From: Chthoniobacter flavus
Lineage (GTDB): Bacteria; Verrucomicrobiota; Verrucomicrobiia; Chthoniobacterales; JACTMZ01
Assembly: GCA_945878135.1 (NCBI GenBank)
Contig: CAMDUL010000015.1
Span: 1 to 64,000, forward strand
Direction of reading: 5' to 3'
Length of the DNA: 64,000 nucleotides
The notes beneath the pieces are model-generated. The model was not told the origin of the DNA. It saw only the letters and a program-made list of their open reading frames with translations, and did no database searches. Both the position numbers and the translations under genes were made by a program. Below, piece by piece: positions 44,206 through 53,895 of the stretch. Positions within the stretch are counted from its first letter, which is position 1. Every line of letters begins with the position of its first letter.

Positions 44206-44706
44206 TTGAACACGACTTCCTCAGTGCAAGTGGGCGTCTCCGGACCCGCCGTGTGGGTGCGGGTCCACGGCCGCGGCTCGTTCCAAAACAGCGCCGGGCT
44301 GAAGGAGTTCGCGGCGGAAATGACCGCGCGCGGACACCAGGAATTTGTCGTCGACCTGAAGGACTGCGAGCTGATGGATTCCACCTTCCTCGGGACCCTC
44401 GCCGGCATCGCGCTCAAACTCCGGCCCGCGGGCCAGCTGCGCGTCATCCGCGCCAACGACCGCTGCCGCTCGGTCATGGCGAATCTCGGACTCGACCGTG
44501 TTTTCACCGTGGACGGCCCCGTCCCCGAAGCCCCGCCGGCTGCCGCGCTGGAGGACACCGACCGCCTGCCGCATCCGGCCAAGCGCGAAACCATCATCGA
44601 AGCGCACGAGAATCTGGTCGAGGCCGACCCCGGCAACGCCGTGCGGTTCAAGGATGTTCTCGAGTTCCTCCGCCACCGGGAACCCGAGGCTCAAGGCCGC
44701 CCTTGA
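44206..44706 (+). CDS. STAS-domain anti-sigma factor antagonist-like protein
   Basis: The 166-residue product has a STAS domain in residues 5 to about 105: VWVRVHGRGSFQNSAGLKEF, then FVVDLKDCELMDSTFLGTLA, where Ser59 of MDSTF is the usual phosphorylation site, and IALKLRPAGQLRVIRANDRC. A 60-residue C-terminal extension with RETIIEAHENLVEADP and FKDVLEFLRHRE follows. Such proteins act in partner-switching with kinases and PP2C phosphatases. The start appears to be TTG at 44206. The PP2C gene begins 47 bases downstream, making a functional pair likely. Confidence 0.82.
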   Translation: MNTTSSVQVGVSGPAVWVRVHGRGSFQNSAGLKEFAAEMTARGHQEFVVDLKDCELMDSTFLGTLAGIALKLRPAGQLRVIRANDRCRSVMANLGLDRVFTVDGPVPEAPPAAALEDTDRLPHPAKRETIIEAHENLVEADPGNAVRFKDVLEFLRHREPEAQGRP

Positions 44707-44753
44707 TGCACCCGCACCCGCAGGCCTAACCTGCGTCCTCCCCGCGCGGGCGT

Positions 44754-46181
44754 ATGGTCACGGCTCTGCTCATCGTCTTCATCCTGATCTCCGCCTTCTT
44801 GGCGTGGAGAATCGGCCTCCAGCGCCGCGCCCTGCGGCGGTTGGGACGCGAGTGGCGCGAACTCCAGACCGAAGAAGAGCGGGTCTTCGATTTTCTCCAC
44901 GGCCTCGGCGAGGCCTTCGGCGGGTCGGGCGGACGCCGCGAGTTGCACCGCCTCATCGTCGAAAGCGCCGCCCGCATCCTCGACGCGCACGGCGGCGCGC
45001 TCTATCTCGCGGACCGCTCGGGCCAATTTCTCACTCCATCTTACATCAGCCGCACCTGCGCGCCCCTTGTCCGCGTTCCCGAGCACATCCAAACCCAGGC
45101 TGCCGCGAACCCCGTTGCCATGGAGAGCTTCCTGCGCCTCCAATCCGTCCGCCCCGGCGAGGGGGCTTTGGCCAGCGTCTGGCAGGAAGGCGGAGCGCAG
45201 CTCTTCAACTTCGACGACCCCGCTCTGGCCGGCCTTGCGGGCGAAGGCCAGCGCGCCACCTCCGCCCTCGTCGCCTGCCTCGCCTACCGCGACAAAACAC
45301 TGGGGGTGCTCGCCGTGGTCAACGGCCCGATGGCGTCCGCGTTCGGGCCCGAAGACCTCGCCGTCTTCAAAGCCATCGCCGGCCAGTCCGCCTTCGCCCT
45401 CTTCAGCGAAGCCGTCTACCTCGAAGCGGGCGAGAAAAAGCGCCTCGACAGCGACATCCAGACGGCCCGCGACATCCAAAGCATCCTCCTCCCCGCACGC
45501 TCTCCCGACATCGCCGGCTACGAAATCAGCGGCCTCAACATCCCGGCGCGTCACGTCAGCGGCGACTACTTCGACTACCTCCGCATCGACGAGCACCGCT
45601 GGGGCATCGTCATCGCCGATGTCTCGGGCAAAGGCATCCCCGCCGCCCTCATCACCGGCATGTGCCGCACCATGATGCGCGGCGCCGCTCCCGGTTGCCC
45701 CTCCGCCGCCGAGGCCCTCCGCCGCGTCAACCGCCAACTCTACCCCGACATCAAGGAAGACATGTTTGTCAGCATGCTTTATGTCATTCTCGACACGCGG
45801 TCCGGGGACATCACCATGGCCCGCGCGGGCCACGACCCGCCGTTGCTTTACCGCGCGGCCGGACGCGAAGTCGCGCCCCTGCTTCCCCCGGGCATGGCGG
45901 CCGGCGTTGACAGCGGGGACGTGTTCGATAGGGTCGTGTCCGACGAGACCGTGACTTTGGCCCGCGGGGACGGCATCCTGCTCTACACGGACGGTGCGAC
46001 CGAGGCCCTCGACCGGCACGATGCCGAGTTCGGCGTAGCCCGGTTGACCCAAGCCGTTCAAGCCAACGCCCCGAAGGGAGCCGAAGCCACGGTGCGGAAC
46101 ATCGCCGATGAACTGCGGGAGTTCGCCGGGGAGACGCCGCAATACGACGACATCACACTGATCTCCATTTTCAAATCATGA
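44754..46181 (+). CDS. Membrane GAF-PP2C (SpoIIE/RsbU-type) phosphatase
   Basis: The 475-residue protein has one N-terminal helix ([18 protein letters not shown]), a short coiled stretch, a GAF domain (about residues 55-225; [16 protein letters not shown]) and a linker helix [17 protein letters not shown]2C/SpoIIE domain follows (about residues 250-470) with [45 protein letters not shown] and [14 protein letters not shown]. It should dephosphorylate a STAS protein, probably the one just upstream. Its stop overlaps the grpE start (ATGA), linking signalling to the heat-shock genes. Confidence 0.9.
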   Translation: MVTALLIVFILISAFLAWRIGLQRRALRRLGREWRELQTEEERVFDFLHGLGEAFGGSGGRRELHRLIVESAARILDAHGGALYLADRSGQFLTPSYISRTCAPLVRVPEHIQTQAAANPVAMESFLRLQSVRPGEGALASVWQEGGAQLFNFDDPALAGLAGEGQRATSALVACLAYRDKTLGVLAVVNGPMASAFGPEDLAVFKAIAGQSAFALFSEAVYLEAGEKKRLDSDIQTARDIQSILLPARSPDIAGYEISGLNIPARHVSGDYFDYLRIDEHRWGIVIADVSGKGIPAALITGMCRTMMRGAAPGCPSAAEALRRVNRQLYPDIKEDMFVSMLYVILDTRSGDITMARAGHDPPLLYRAAGREVAPLLPPGMAAGVDSGDVFDRVVSDETVTLARGDGILLYTDGATEALDRHDAEFGVARLTQAVQANAPKGAEATVRNIADELREFAGETPQYDDITLISIFKS

Positions 46182-46702
46182 ACAAGAAACACCACGCCGA
46201 TCCTCCGCCCGCACCGGCACCGACGGGCGCCGAACCCGTCGCAGAACCCGCCCCGGATCCCGCGGCGGAGGCCGACAAATTCCGCGAACTCGCCATGCGG
46301 ACGGCCGCCGACTTCGACAACTTCCGCAAGCGCGCGGCGCGCGAGAAAGAGGATGCCATCCGTTATGCCAACTCCTCGCTCCTCGAGAATCTTCTGCCCG
46401 TGCTCGACAACTTCGAACTCGGACTCTCGGCCGCACGCTCCGCGCCCGACGCCGCCGCCATCCTGCAGGGCCTCGACATGGTCTCGCGCCAGTTCCGCGA
46501 CTTCCTCTCCTCCGCCGGTCTGGAGGAAATCCCCACCGAAGGGACCGAGTTCGACCCCAACGTGATGGAAGCGGTCGGCCAGGAGGCGAACGACGAAGTC
46601 GGGGAGAACGGCGTGCTGCGTCAAACTCGGCGCGGCTACAAGCTGCGCGACCGGTTGCTCCGACCGGCCAGCGTCATCGTTTCCCAAGGACCCGCCAAGT
46701 AG
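46178..46702 (+). CDS. grpE: Nucleotide exchange factor GrpE
   Basis: The 174-residue cochaperone speeds ADP release from DnaK. After a Pro/Ala-rich N-terminal tail come [20 protein letters not shown] and [20 protein letters not shown] with [12 protein letters not shown] (coiled helix), then [20 protein letters not shown] and [20 protein letters not shown], the GrpE beta-domain signature. The ATG lies within the phosphatase stop. dnaJ follows after 8 bases; dnaK is not in the window. Confidence 0.96.
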   Translation: MNKKHHADPPPAPAPTGAEPVAEPAPDPAAEADKFRELAMRTAADFDNFRKRAAREKEDAIRYANSSLLENLLPVLDNFELGLSAARSAPDAAAILQGLDMVSRQFRDFLSSAGLEEIPTEGTEFDPNVMEAVGQEANDEVGENGVLRQTRRGYKLRDRLLRPASVIVSQGPAK

Positions 46703-46710
46703 CCGTTCCC

Positions 46711-47838
46711 ATGTCGTCCCGTCATCGTCAGGACGCCTACGAATTGCTCGGGGTCGCGCGCGGCGCCAGCGCGGAGGAACTCAAGGGCGCCTACCGCAAG
46801 CTTGCCATGAAATACCACCCGGATCGCAATCCGGGAAACGAGGCGGCGGAGGAACACTTCAAAGAAGTTTCGCAGGCTTACGATATCCTCATCGACCCGG
46901 AAAAACGCGCCGCCTACGACCGCTACGGCTACGCAGCGTTCCAGGGCGCGGGGGCCGGCGGCGGATTCCACGACCCCTTCGATCTTTTCCGCGAAGTCTT
47001 CGGCGCGGGCGGCGGCGGCATCTTCGAGCATTTCTTCGGCGGCGGGGCCGGAGGGGCCGAGCCGGGACGGGGGGCCGATCTGCGCTACGACCTGGAAATC
47101 AAACTGGAAGAAGCCGCCCGCGGGGTGGAAAAAGAAATCGAGCTGCGCAAGACCGGACGCTGCTCCTCCTGCGGCGGATCCGGCGCGGGACCCGGCGCGC
47201 GCTTGCACACCTGTCCCACTTGCCGCGGCCGCGGCCAGGTCATCGCCTCACGCGGCTTTTTCCAAGTCGCCCAACCGTGTCCCCGTTGCCACGGCGGAGG
47301 ACAGATGTTCGACCATCCTTGCAAGGTCTGCCGCGGCGAGGGTCGCGCGGAGGTGACCACGAGGATCAAATTGAAGATTCCCGCCGGCATCGAGGACGGT
47401 TCCCGCCTCCGCTCCGGCGGCAATGGCGAGGCCGGCACGCGCGGTGCGCCGGCCGGCGACCTCTACGTTGTCATCCATGTCCGCGAGCACACCGTCTTCT
47501 CGCGCGACGGCGACGATCTCTACTGCGAAATCCCCGTCGCTTTCGCCACCGCCGCACTCGGCGGGGAAATCAATGTCCCCACCCTCGACGGCAAGGCCTC
47601 CGTCAAAATCCCCGCCGGCACCCAAAGCGGGACCATTTTCAAACTCCGCGGCAAAGGCATGCCCCACCTGCGCGGGAGCGGCCAGGGACAACTCCTCGTC
47701 CGCGTGGCCGTCGAGGTCCCGACCAGGCTGACCGCCGAGCAGCGCGGCAAACTCGAGGACTTCGCCGCCAGTTGCGGCGACCAAAACACCCCGCTGACCA
47801 AAGGCTTCCTTGAGCGCGCGAGGGAATTTTTCTCCTGA
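46711..47838 (+). CDS. dnaJ: Chaperone protein DnaJ
   Basis: The 375-residue Hsp40 has a J domain (residues 5-70; [32 protein letters not shown]), a Gly/Phe-rich segment with [15 protein letters not shown], a zinc domain with four CxxCxGxG repeats ([32 protein letters not shown]) and the C-terminal substrate-binding part ([20 protein letters not shown]). It delivers unfolded clients to DnaK. The gene follows grpE by 8 bases. Confidence 0.97.
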   Translation: MSSRHRQDAYELLGVARGASAEELKGAYRKLAMKYHPDRNPGNEAAEEHFKEVSQAYDILIDPEKRAAYDRYGYAAFQGAGAGGGFHDPFDLFREVFGAGGGGIFEHFFGGGAGGAEPGRGADLRYDLEIKLEEAARGVEKEIELRKTGRCSSCGGSGAGPGARLHTCPTCRGRGQVIASRGFFQVAQPCPRCHGGGQMFDHPCKVCRGEGRAEVTTRIKLKIPAGIEDGSRLRSGGNGEAGTRGAPAGDLYVVIHVREHTVFSRDGDDLYCEIPVAFATAALGGEINVPTLDGKASVKIPAGTQSGTIFKLRGKGMPHLRGSGQGQLLVRVAVEVPTRLTAEQRGKLEDFAASCGDQNTPLTKGFLERAREFFS

Positions 47839-47937
47839 GTCGGCAACCGCCCGGCAGGAGGCCGCCAGCGGAGCACCCCGAGCAAAAACCATTGCCAACC
47901 GGGATCAGGTCGGGTTTGTTTCGCGTTCGGAACCTGC

Positions 47938-48567
47938 ATGCCTCTATTCGTCACCAAGAACGGCCAGACCTTCGGCCCGCATGAACCCGAGGACATCGCC
48001 GTCTTTCTCGGCACCGGGGATTTCCTGCCGGACGACTACTGCTGGCAGGAAGGATGGAACGAGTGGCGCCTCATTTCCTCGGTGCTGCCCGACCGGCCCC
48101 TGCCGGCGCAACCGCAAGCCGTGGTCGACGCACCGCCGGTCTCCAGTCCGCCCCCGCCGCAGCAACACGGACATATCCCGCCGGATATCGAAATCGTCGG
48201 CACCCTCAAGTTGCCGGACGAACGCACCGTGACCTGCCGGGTCGACGGGGCGATCGTGTCCCCCTCCACCGTCACCATCGCCAGGGGCGTCAGCGTGAAG
48301 GCGCACATCCAGGCCCGCTCGGTTGTTATCTTCGGAACCGTGGAGGGCGACGTCCACGCCGAGGAACGCGCTGTGCTGAAAAGCTCCTCCACCCTCCACG
48401 GGGATATCCACGCCGCCCGTGTCCTCGTCGAGGAGGGCGCGACTTTCAACGGCAAATCGCACGTGCAATCGAAGGGCGCAGCGCCGACGAAATCTCCGTC
48501 CAGGAAAAAACCTACCAACCCCGCGCCGTCAGCCGCAGGCGCAAAGTCTCCCGCTTCCCCGGCTTGA
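47938..48567 (+). CDS. GYF-like domain fused to bactofilin
   Basis: Residues 1 to about 52 form a GYF_2-like domain (FVTKNGQTFGPHEPEDIAVF, CWQEGWNEWRLISSVLP). After a Pro-rich linker, residues about 82-175 form a bactofilin beta-helix (IVGTLKLPDERTVTCRVDGA, ARSVVIFGTVEGDVHAEERA, LKSSSTLHGDIHAARVLVEE and GATFNGKSHV). A basic Lys/Pro/Ala tail ends it. Bactofilins polymerise into cytoskeletal filaments; the GYF part may recruit proline-rich partners. Its last 56 bases overlap the convergent epimerase gene. It starts 99 bases after dnaJ. Confidence 0.85.
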   Translation: MPLFVTKNGQTFGPHEPEDIAVFLGTGDFLPDDYCWQEGWNEWRLISSVLPDRPLPAQPQAVVDAPPVSSPPPPQQHGHIPPDIEIVGTLKLPDERTVTCRVDGAIVSPSTVTIARGVSVKAHIQARSVVIFGTVEGDVHAEERAVLKSSSTLHGDIHAARVLVEEGATFNGKSHVQSKGAAPTKSPSRKKPTNPAPSAAGAKSPASPA

Positions 48568-49396
48568 GCCAACGCAACCCGAGCCCGTTGTGCACCGCAT
48601 CGGGCAAGGCCGTCCAAGGCTCCACGCAATAGAAGTCGGACCTCGCCGATTCGGTCCACGTCGTCACCGCATACCACGGATTCTCTCCCGTCGTATCGGA
48701 CAACAACGCGAACACCACCTCGCGTCCGTCGTTCATCTGTCGCAGCACCACACCGTCCTCCGGTGGCCCGATGTGGAACAAGTCGATCATCGCCGGATCG
48801 GAGAGCACGCTCGGAACCTCGGCCACCGCATCAATCCTGCCGTCCGCCCCCTGCCGCGCGAAGGACCGGCATTCTCCCTGCAATTCCCACGCACCCCGCT
48901 CCACCGCCGGAACGGCAAAATAAAAATGATTGCCCACGCTGAAGGGCATCGCCTCCGCGCCCGTGTTCTCGACGGTGAAGGCCACCGCCAGCGCCGTATC
49001 CTCCAACGCGTATTCCACGCCGAAGACGAAAGGAAACGGCCAGGCCTCCGCCATCGAATCGTTCCACGCCGCGCGCATGGCGATGTGGCGTGCATCCTGC
49101 TCCACCGTCTCGAACTCCGCCGCACGCACCAACCCGTGCATCGGCGCCGGGCGCACCACGCCGTCCGGCCCGCGCCAGAATCCGATTTTCCCGTCGAGAA
49201 AAGTCCGCGCGATCAGGGGGAAAAGCAGCGGGTTGCCGCCGCGGATCTTCGCAGGTGCGGACCAGTCTGCGTCTGCCGGCCAGTGCAACACGGGCCGCCC
49301 GTTGACCGACCAGCGCATGAGCCGCGCGCCGGCCGACGGCGCCAACTCGGCCCTCGCCCGGCCGTTGTCGAGGGTCACCACGGAAGGCACACCCAT
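48512..49396 (-). CDS. Aldose 1-epimerase-family protein
   Basis: The 294-residue protein begins VVTLDNGRARAELAPSAGAR and has WPADADWSAPAKIRGGNPLL with FPLIARTFLDGKIGFW, the galactose-mutarotase pattern, with MHGLVRAAEFE and VGNHFYFAVP. The VEPWTALPDAVHNG segment near the end carries the second active-site region. It interconverts alpha and beta forms of a hexose, or acts as a YeaD-like hexose-6-phosphate epimerase. Its start follows the BrkB-like gene by one base; the 3' end overlaps the bactofilin gene. Confidence 0.85.
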   Translation of the reverse strand: MGVPSVVTLDNGRARAELAPSAGARLMRWSVNGRPVLHWPADADWSAPAKIRGGNPLLFPLIARTFLDGKIGFWRGPDGVVRPAPMHGLVRAAEFETVEQDARHIAMRAAWNDSMAEAWPFPFVFGVEYALEDTALAVAFTVENTGAEAMPFSVGNHFYFAVPAVERGAWELQGECRSFARQGADGRIDAVAEVPSVLSDPAMIDLFHIGPPEDGVVLRQMNDGREVVFALLSDTTGENPWYAVTTWTESARSDFYCVEPWTALPDAVHNGLGLRWLKPGKRETLRLRLTARGW

Positions 49397-49397
49397 C

Positions 49398-50291
49398 TCA
49401 GATCCTGCCTTCCGCTTCCTTCGCCGCCATGCGCGCCCGGCTGAACCCCTCGGTGAAATACCCGCCGACGATCAGCACCTGGGCGGAGTAATACATCCAG
49501 AAGAGCAGGATCATGAACGAGGACATCGCGCCGTAAAACGACTCCGCGCTCAGCCAGCCGAGATAAAGACCCATGCCCAGCTTGCCGATGGAAAAAAGCA
49601 ACGCCGTGCCGAAGGCCCCGAGCCAGACGTAACGCCAGAGAACCCGCGCCTCGGGCAAAAAGCGGAACACCATGGCGCAAACCACCGTGACCATAACCAG
49701 CGTGACGAGAAATTCCATGGAAAGCAGGAAGTTGCCGGAATACGGCAAACCCTCCGGCACATATTTCTTCATCGCCGCGAGAAACGTCGTCCCCAACAAC
49801 GACACAATGAGGAGCAATCCCGCCACGAGCACGCCGGCCAGCGAAACCAGATAGTGCTCGACCCACATCCACCAAGTGGCCTCCCGCTTGTGCGGCACGC
49901 GCCAGATGAAATTCATCGAGTCACGCAGCATGCGCATCACGCTGGAGGACGTGTAAAGCAACACTACTACGCCGATCGCCGCGGCCCAGCCGGACGCCGT
50001 CCGCGCCTGCACGCTGGCCAGCAACCCCTCGATCGTCCACGCCGTCTCCGACCCGAACATCTCGACCAATTTGTCGCGCAACTCGACCCGCGCCGCCTCC
50101 TCGCCGAAAAACCAGCCGGCGATGGCCGTGGCGATGAGCAGCAACGGACCGATGGAAAACACCGCGTAATAAGTGAGCGCCGCGCCGTAAGTCATCCCTC
50201 CTTCCATCACATAGCGGTTGAATGCCTCGGCCAGGATGCGCCAGATGCCCTTGCGCTCCGCGGCGCGGACCGTCATCTCCTCCACTTCCAT
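49398..50291 (-). CDS. YihY/BrkB-family membrane protein
   Basis: The 297-residue protein has six membrane helices and the family features GGMTYGAALTYYAVFSIGPL, LLYTSSSVMRMLRDSMNFIW and the closing AMSSFMILLFWMYYSAQVLI with GGYFTEGFSR. Members were once called RNase BN in error and are now viewed as uncharacterised inner-membrane transporters or envelope proteins. I chose the ATG at 50289-50291 (MEVEEMTVRAAERKG). It lies 41 bases after pyrD and one base before the epimerase gene in a long minus-strand run. Confidence 0.88.
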   Translation of the reverse strand: MEVEEMTVRAAERKGIWRILAEAFNRYVMEGGMTYGAALTYYAVFSIGPLLLIATAIAGWFFGEEAARVELRDKLVEMFGSETAWTIEGLLASVQARTASGWAAAIGVVVLLYTSSSVMRMLRDSMNFIWRVPHKREATWWMWVEHYLVSLAGVLVAGLLLIVSLLGTTFLAAMKKYVPEGLPYSGNFLLSMEFLVTLVMVTVVCAMVFRFLPEARVLWRYVWLGAFGTALLFSIGKLGMGLYLGWLSAESFYGAMSSFMILLFWMYYSAQVLIVGGYFTEGFSRARMAAKEAEGRI

Positions 50292-50332
50292 CGCCCGCAG
50301 TCTACCGATCCCGCCCCCGCTGGGAAGGCCCT

Positions 50333-51325
50333 TCACAGGCCCTGGGCAATCTGCCGCGGCAAAGCCGGACCTTCATAGACCAGACCTGTATACAACTGAA
50401 CCAGGGCGGCCCCGGCGGAAAGCTTCTCCCGGGCGGAACCGGCATCGGACACCCCGCCGACCCCGATCACCGGCCGCGTGGCCCGCGCCGCCAACTGCCG
50501 AACCACCCGTGTCGCCCGATCGCGCAGCGGCTCCCCGCTCAAGCCGCCCTCCTGGTCGCAACCGGCCGGGACGGACGAATGATCGATCGTCGTATTCGTC
50601 GCGATCCATCCGGCCACGCCTTCCTCCTCGCCCGCGGAAACAATTCCGTCGATATCCTCCCCGGCCAAATCCGGCGCGATCTTGACCAGAATCGGACAGC
50701 CCGACGGATTCTCTTTGCGCAGAGCGCGCAAAATGCCGCGCAGATGATCGGCCGCCTGCAACTCGCGCAAACCCGGCGTGTTGGGCGAACTCACATTGAC
50801 CGCGAAATAATCCCCGTGCCCGCGGAGCAAACGGAAACTCTCGGCATAATCATCTGCCGCATGTTCGAGCGGCGTGACGCGCGACTTGCCCAGATTGATC
50901 CCGACCGGCACCCGCGGCCAGAGCCCCGACGCTTTCCACCGCGCCAGCCGCTCCGCCACCGCCGCCGCGCCCCCGTTGTTGAATCCCAAACGGTTGATCA
51001 ACGCCCGCTGCCGCGGCAAACGAAACACCCGCGGCTTGGCATTGCCCGGCTGGGCCCGCGCCGTGACCGTCCCGATCTCGACAAATCCGAATCCCATCAA
51101 CGGCCACGCCGGCAACGCCACCGCGTTCTTGTCCATCCCCGCAGCCAACCCCACCGCGTTGGGAAAGGTCAGACCAAAACAATCCACCTCGCGCCCCGCC
51201 GGCACAAACGCTGACCGGCCCAAGACCGACGCCGCCAAAGCCAACATTTTCATCGAAACCTCATGCGCCGTCTCCGCCGGAAGACAAAACAGCAACGGCC
51301 GGGCCAACGCGGTGTAGAGACTCAT
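50333..51325 (-). CDS. pyrD: Dihydroorotate dehydrogenase (quinone)
   Basis: The 330-residue FMN enzyme oxidises dihydroorotate to orotate in pyrimidine synthesis. It is a class 2 type: an N-terminal helix for membrane contact (YTALARPLLFCLPAETAHEV), NAVGLAAGMDKNA, RLGFNNGGAAAVAERL, and the active-site serine in FAVNVSSPNTPGLRELQ. ILVKIAPDLAGEDI and VIGVGGVSDAGSAREKL complete the barrel. It uses quinones at the inner membrane. It is 52 bases after mnmE, across a spacer of short pyrimidine-rich repeats. Confidence 0.95.
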   Translation of the reverse strand: MSLYTALARPLLFCLPAETAHEVSMKMLALAASVLGRSAFVPAGREVDCFGLTFPNAVGLAAGMDKNAVALPAWPLMGFGFVEIGTVTARAQPGNAKPRVFRLPRQRALINRLGFNNGGAAAVAERLARWKASGLWPRVPVGINLGKSRVTPLEHAADDYAESFRLLRGHGDYFAVNVSSPNTPGLRELQAADHLRGILRALRKENPSGCPILVKIAPDLAGEDIDGIVSAGEEEGVAGWIATNTTIDHSSVPAGCDQEGGLSGEPLRDRATRVVRQLAARATRPVIGVGGVSDAGSAREKLSAGAALVQLYTGLVYEGPALPRQIAQGL

Positions 51326-51377
51326 GACACGCTTCTTTCTCCTCTCTCAACTCTCATCCCTCAACCTTCAACTCCTT

Positions 51378-52706
51378 TCATTTCCCGATGCAAAACGTGC
51401 TGAAAATTTTCCCCAACACGTCTTCCGTGTCGATCGCTCCCGTGATCTCCCCGACCGCCGCCAGCGCGGAGCGCAATTCGAGCGCGGTCAATTCCGGTGC
51501 GTCCCCGCGCTCCAGGGAATGGCGCGCCTCCCCCAGATAATCCGCCGCCGTGCGCAGGCATTGCTGGTGCCGCGCATTGACCGCCACCGTTTCCTCGAAC
51601 CGCCCCAGCGAGGCGAGATCGGTCCGCGCAATGACCTCCTCGACCAAGTCCTCCAAGCCGCGCCCGTCCAGGCAGCACATGGCGATCGCTCCCCCGTCCG
51701 CAGCGCGTCCCGGACACAAATCGATCTTGTTCAGCACCAGCACCTCGCGTCCTGCGGGCTGCAAATCCCCTTGTTCGGCCGCCGCATCGACCACCCGCAC
51801 CAGCACATCAGCCTTTTCGAGATGGCTGCGCGTCCTCCGCATGCCCTCGATTTCCAGCGGATCCTCCGACTCGCGCAATCCGGCCGTGTCGACCACGCGG
51901 AACGGAATCCCGCGCAGGGTGAGATTCTCCTCGATCGTGTCGCGCGTCGTGCCCGGAATGTCGCTCACCATCGCCCGGTCATAGCCGACCAGCAGATTGA
52001 GCAAACTCGACTTGCCCGCGTTCGGCTCGCCGTGGATGACCAGTCGCACCCCCTCGCGCAACATGCGGCCTTCGTCCGCGGTCGAAAGTAACCGGCCCAC
52101 CGCTGACGACAAATCATCAACCCGCTTTAGCAATACTTTCCCACTCTCCGGATCAATCCCCTCCTCCGGAAAATCGATGAACGCCTCGAGGTGCGCCACT
52201 CCGGTCAGCAATTCCTCGCGCAGACGCTCGACCACCCGGCCCAACCGTCCTTCCAGTTGCCCCGCCGCCGCCCGCGCAGCCGCTTCACCGCGCGCATTGA
52301 TCAGATCCATCACCGCCTCGGCCTGGGTCAGATCCATCTTGCCGTTGAGGAAGGAACGCTGCGTGAATTCCCCCGGCGCGGCCGGCCGCGCCCCGGCGGC
52401 AAACAAGGCGGCGAGCACGGACTGCGCCACGACCATGCCGCCATGACCGCTGATCTCCACCACGTCCTCGCCGGTGTAACTGCGCGGTGCACGGAACACG
52501 GTGAGCAACACCTCGTCCAGCACCACACCGTCACGCTCGATGCGGCCTTGGACCACACGGCCGGACGGAATCTCCGCCACCGGGCGACGTCCGCGGAAAA
52601 CACCGTCCGCAAGTTCCACCGCCCGCGGGCCGCTCATGCGGACCAGCGCCACGGCACCGGCCCCGAACGGCGTGGCCAGCGCGGCGATCGTGTCCGCCGC
52701 GTGCAT
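51378..52706 (-). CDS. mnmE: tRNA uridine-5-carboxymethylaminomethyl modification GTPase
   Basis: The 442-residue GTPase works with MnmG on wobble uridines. The N-terminal domain begins DTIAALATPFGAGAVALVRM and has GHGGMVVAQSVLAALFAAGA and PGEFTQRSFLNGKMDLTQAE. The G domain has GEPNAGKSSLLNLL, DIPGTTRDTIEE, DTAGLRES and NKID. It ends with the universal FSTFCIGK, whose cysteine is needed for activity. The ATG at 52704-52706 overlaps the hisC stop (TGATG), so translation is coupled. Confidence 0.96.
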   Translation of the reverse strand: MHAADTIAALATPFGAGAVALVRMSGPRAVELADGVFRGRRPVAEIPSGRVVQGRIERDGVVLDEVLLTVFRAPRSYTGEDVVEISGHGGMVVAQSVLAALFAAGARPAAPGEFTQRSFLNGKMDLTQAEAVMDLINARGEAAARAAAGQLEGRLGRVVERLREELLTGVAHLEAFIDFPEEGIDPESGKVLLKRVDDLSSAVGRLLSTADEGRMLREGVRLVIHGEPNAGKSSLLNLLVGYDRAMVSDIPGTTRDTIEENLTLRGIPFRVVDTAGLRESEDPLEIEGMRRTRSHLEKADVLVRVVDAAAEQGDLQPAGREVLVLNKIDLCPGRAADGGAIAMCCLDGRGLEDLVEEVIARTDLASLGRFEETVAVNARHQQCLRTAADYLGEARHSLERGDAPELTALELRSALAAVGEITGAIDTEDVLGKIFSTFCIGK

Positions 52707-53830
52707 CAGCCGGCCTTGACCAGCGAGCCGCCGTCCAACCCGCCCTCGCTGGCCAGTTCGCGCAGGGCCGCGATGAAGACTTTGTTTTGCGGCATGGTTC
52801 CGACCGACACCCGGATCCATTCCGGCAAGCCGTAGCTGCCCATGGCCCGCACGATGATCCCGCGACGGAGCAGGGCATCGAACACCTTCTTGCCGTCGCC
52901 CACCCGCACCAGCACGAAATTCGCGTGGCTCGGCACGAACTCGAGGCCCATTTCCAGAAATTCGGACTGCAAAAGATCGCGCCCCTCGTGCGTCACCCTC
53001 CGCGTCGCGTCCATGTGCGCCTTGTCGCGCAACCCGGCCAGCGCCCCCGCTTGCGCGATGCCGTTGGCGTTGAAGGGCTGGCGCGCTTTTTGCAGCACCT
53101 CGATGATCTCGGGCGCAGCCAGACCGTAACCGATGCGCAGGTTGGCCAGGCCTTGGATCTTGGAAAAGGTGCGCAAGACCACGACATTGCGCCCGGCCCT
53201 GACGTATTTGATCACATCCGGCGCCTCGTCGAGAAATTCGTAATAGGCTTCGTCGAACACCACCATGACGTGCTCCGGCACCCGCTCCATGAAGCGGTCA
53301 ATCTCTGCCTGGAACACCATGGTGCCCGTCGGATTGTTCGGATTCGCGATGAAAACCTCTTTCGTCTTCGGCGTGATCGCCGCCGACATCGCGTCGAGGT
53401 CCGCGACGAAATCCGGATCCGCCACGTCGACCACCTTCGCGCCGAAAAGCTGCGCCATCAGGCGGTAAACCGCGAAAGAATGCCGCGCCACCACCACTTC
53501 GTCGCCCGGTTGGAGGTAGGCATGGCCGAGAAATTCGATGATTTCATTCGACCCGTTGCCCAGAATCACGTTGGCCATGGAGAGCCCGACCTGCTCCGCG
53601 ATCGCCTCGCGCAAATAGTATCCCCCGCCGTCCGGATAAAAATGCGCCCGCTCGATCGTGTCGATCATGGCCTGCCGCGCCTTGGGCGACGGGCCGAGCG
53701 GATTCTCATTCGAGGCCAGCTTGATGATCTCGCCATGCGGGATCCCCAACTCGCGGGCCAAGTCCTCGACCGGCTTGCCCGGTTCATAGGCCACCAGCTC
53801 AAGCAACTGCGGATTCGCGTATTTCCACAT
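52706..53830 (-). CDS. hisC: Histidinol-phosphate aminotransferase
   Basis: The 374-residue PLP enzyme transfers an amino group to imidazole acetol phosphate in histidine synthesis. It shows LASNENPLGPSPKARQAM, YPDGGGYYLREAIAEQVGLS, NPNNPTGTMV, the DEAYYEFLDE motif and the PLP lysine in RTFSKIQGLANLRIGYG. It is of normal length and begins with the family-type opening ANPQLLELVAYEPGKPVEDL. Other his genes are not in the window. It leads the hisC-mnmE-pyrD-brkB run. Confidence 0.95.
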   Translation of the reverse strand: MWKYANPQLLELVAYEPGKPVEDLARELGIPHGEIIKLASNENPLGPSPKARQAMIDTIERAHFYPDGGGYYLREAIAEQVGLSMANVILGNGSNEIIEFLGHAYLQPGDEVVVARHSFAVYRLMAQLFGAKVVDVADPDFVADLDAMSAAITPKTKEVFIANPNNPTGTMVFQAEIDRFMERVPEHVMVVFDEAYYEFLDEAPDVIKYVRAGRNVVVLRTFSKIQGLANLRIGYGLAAPEIIEVLQKARQPFNANGIAQAGALAGLRDKAHMDATRRVTHEGRDLLQSEFLEMGLEFVPSHANFVLVRVGDGKKVFDALLRRGIIVRAMGSYGLPEWIRVSVGTMPQNKVFIAALRELASEGGLDGGSLVKAG

Positions 53831-53895
53831 GGCGCCAACTTAACCGGAGAATTCCGGGTTTGCGAGCGCTTCGCTCCGCTCCGAGAATCCCGCCC

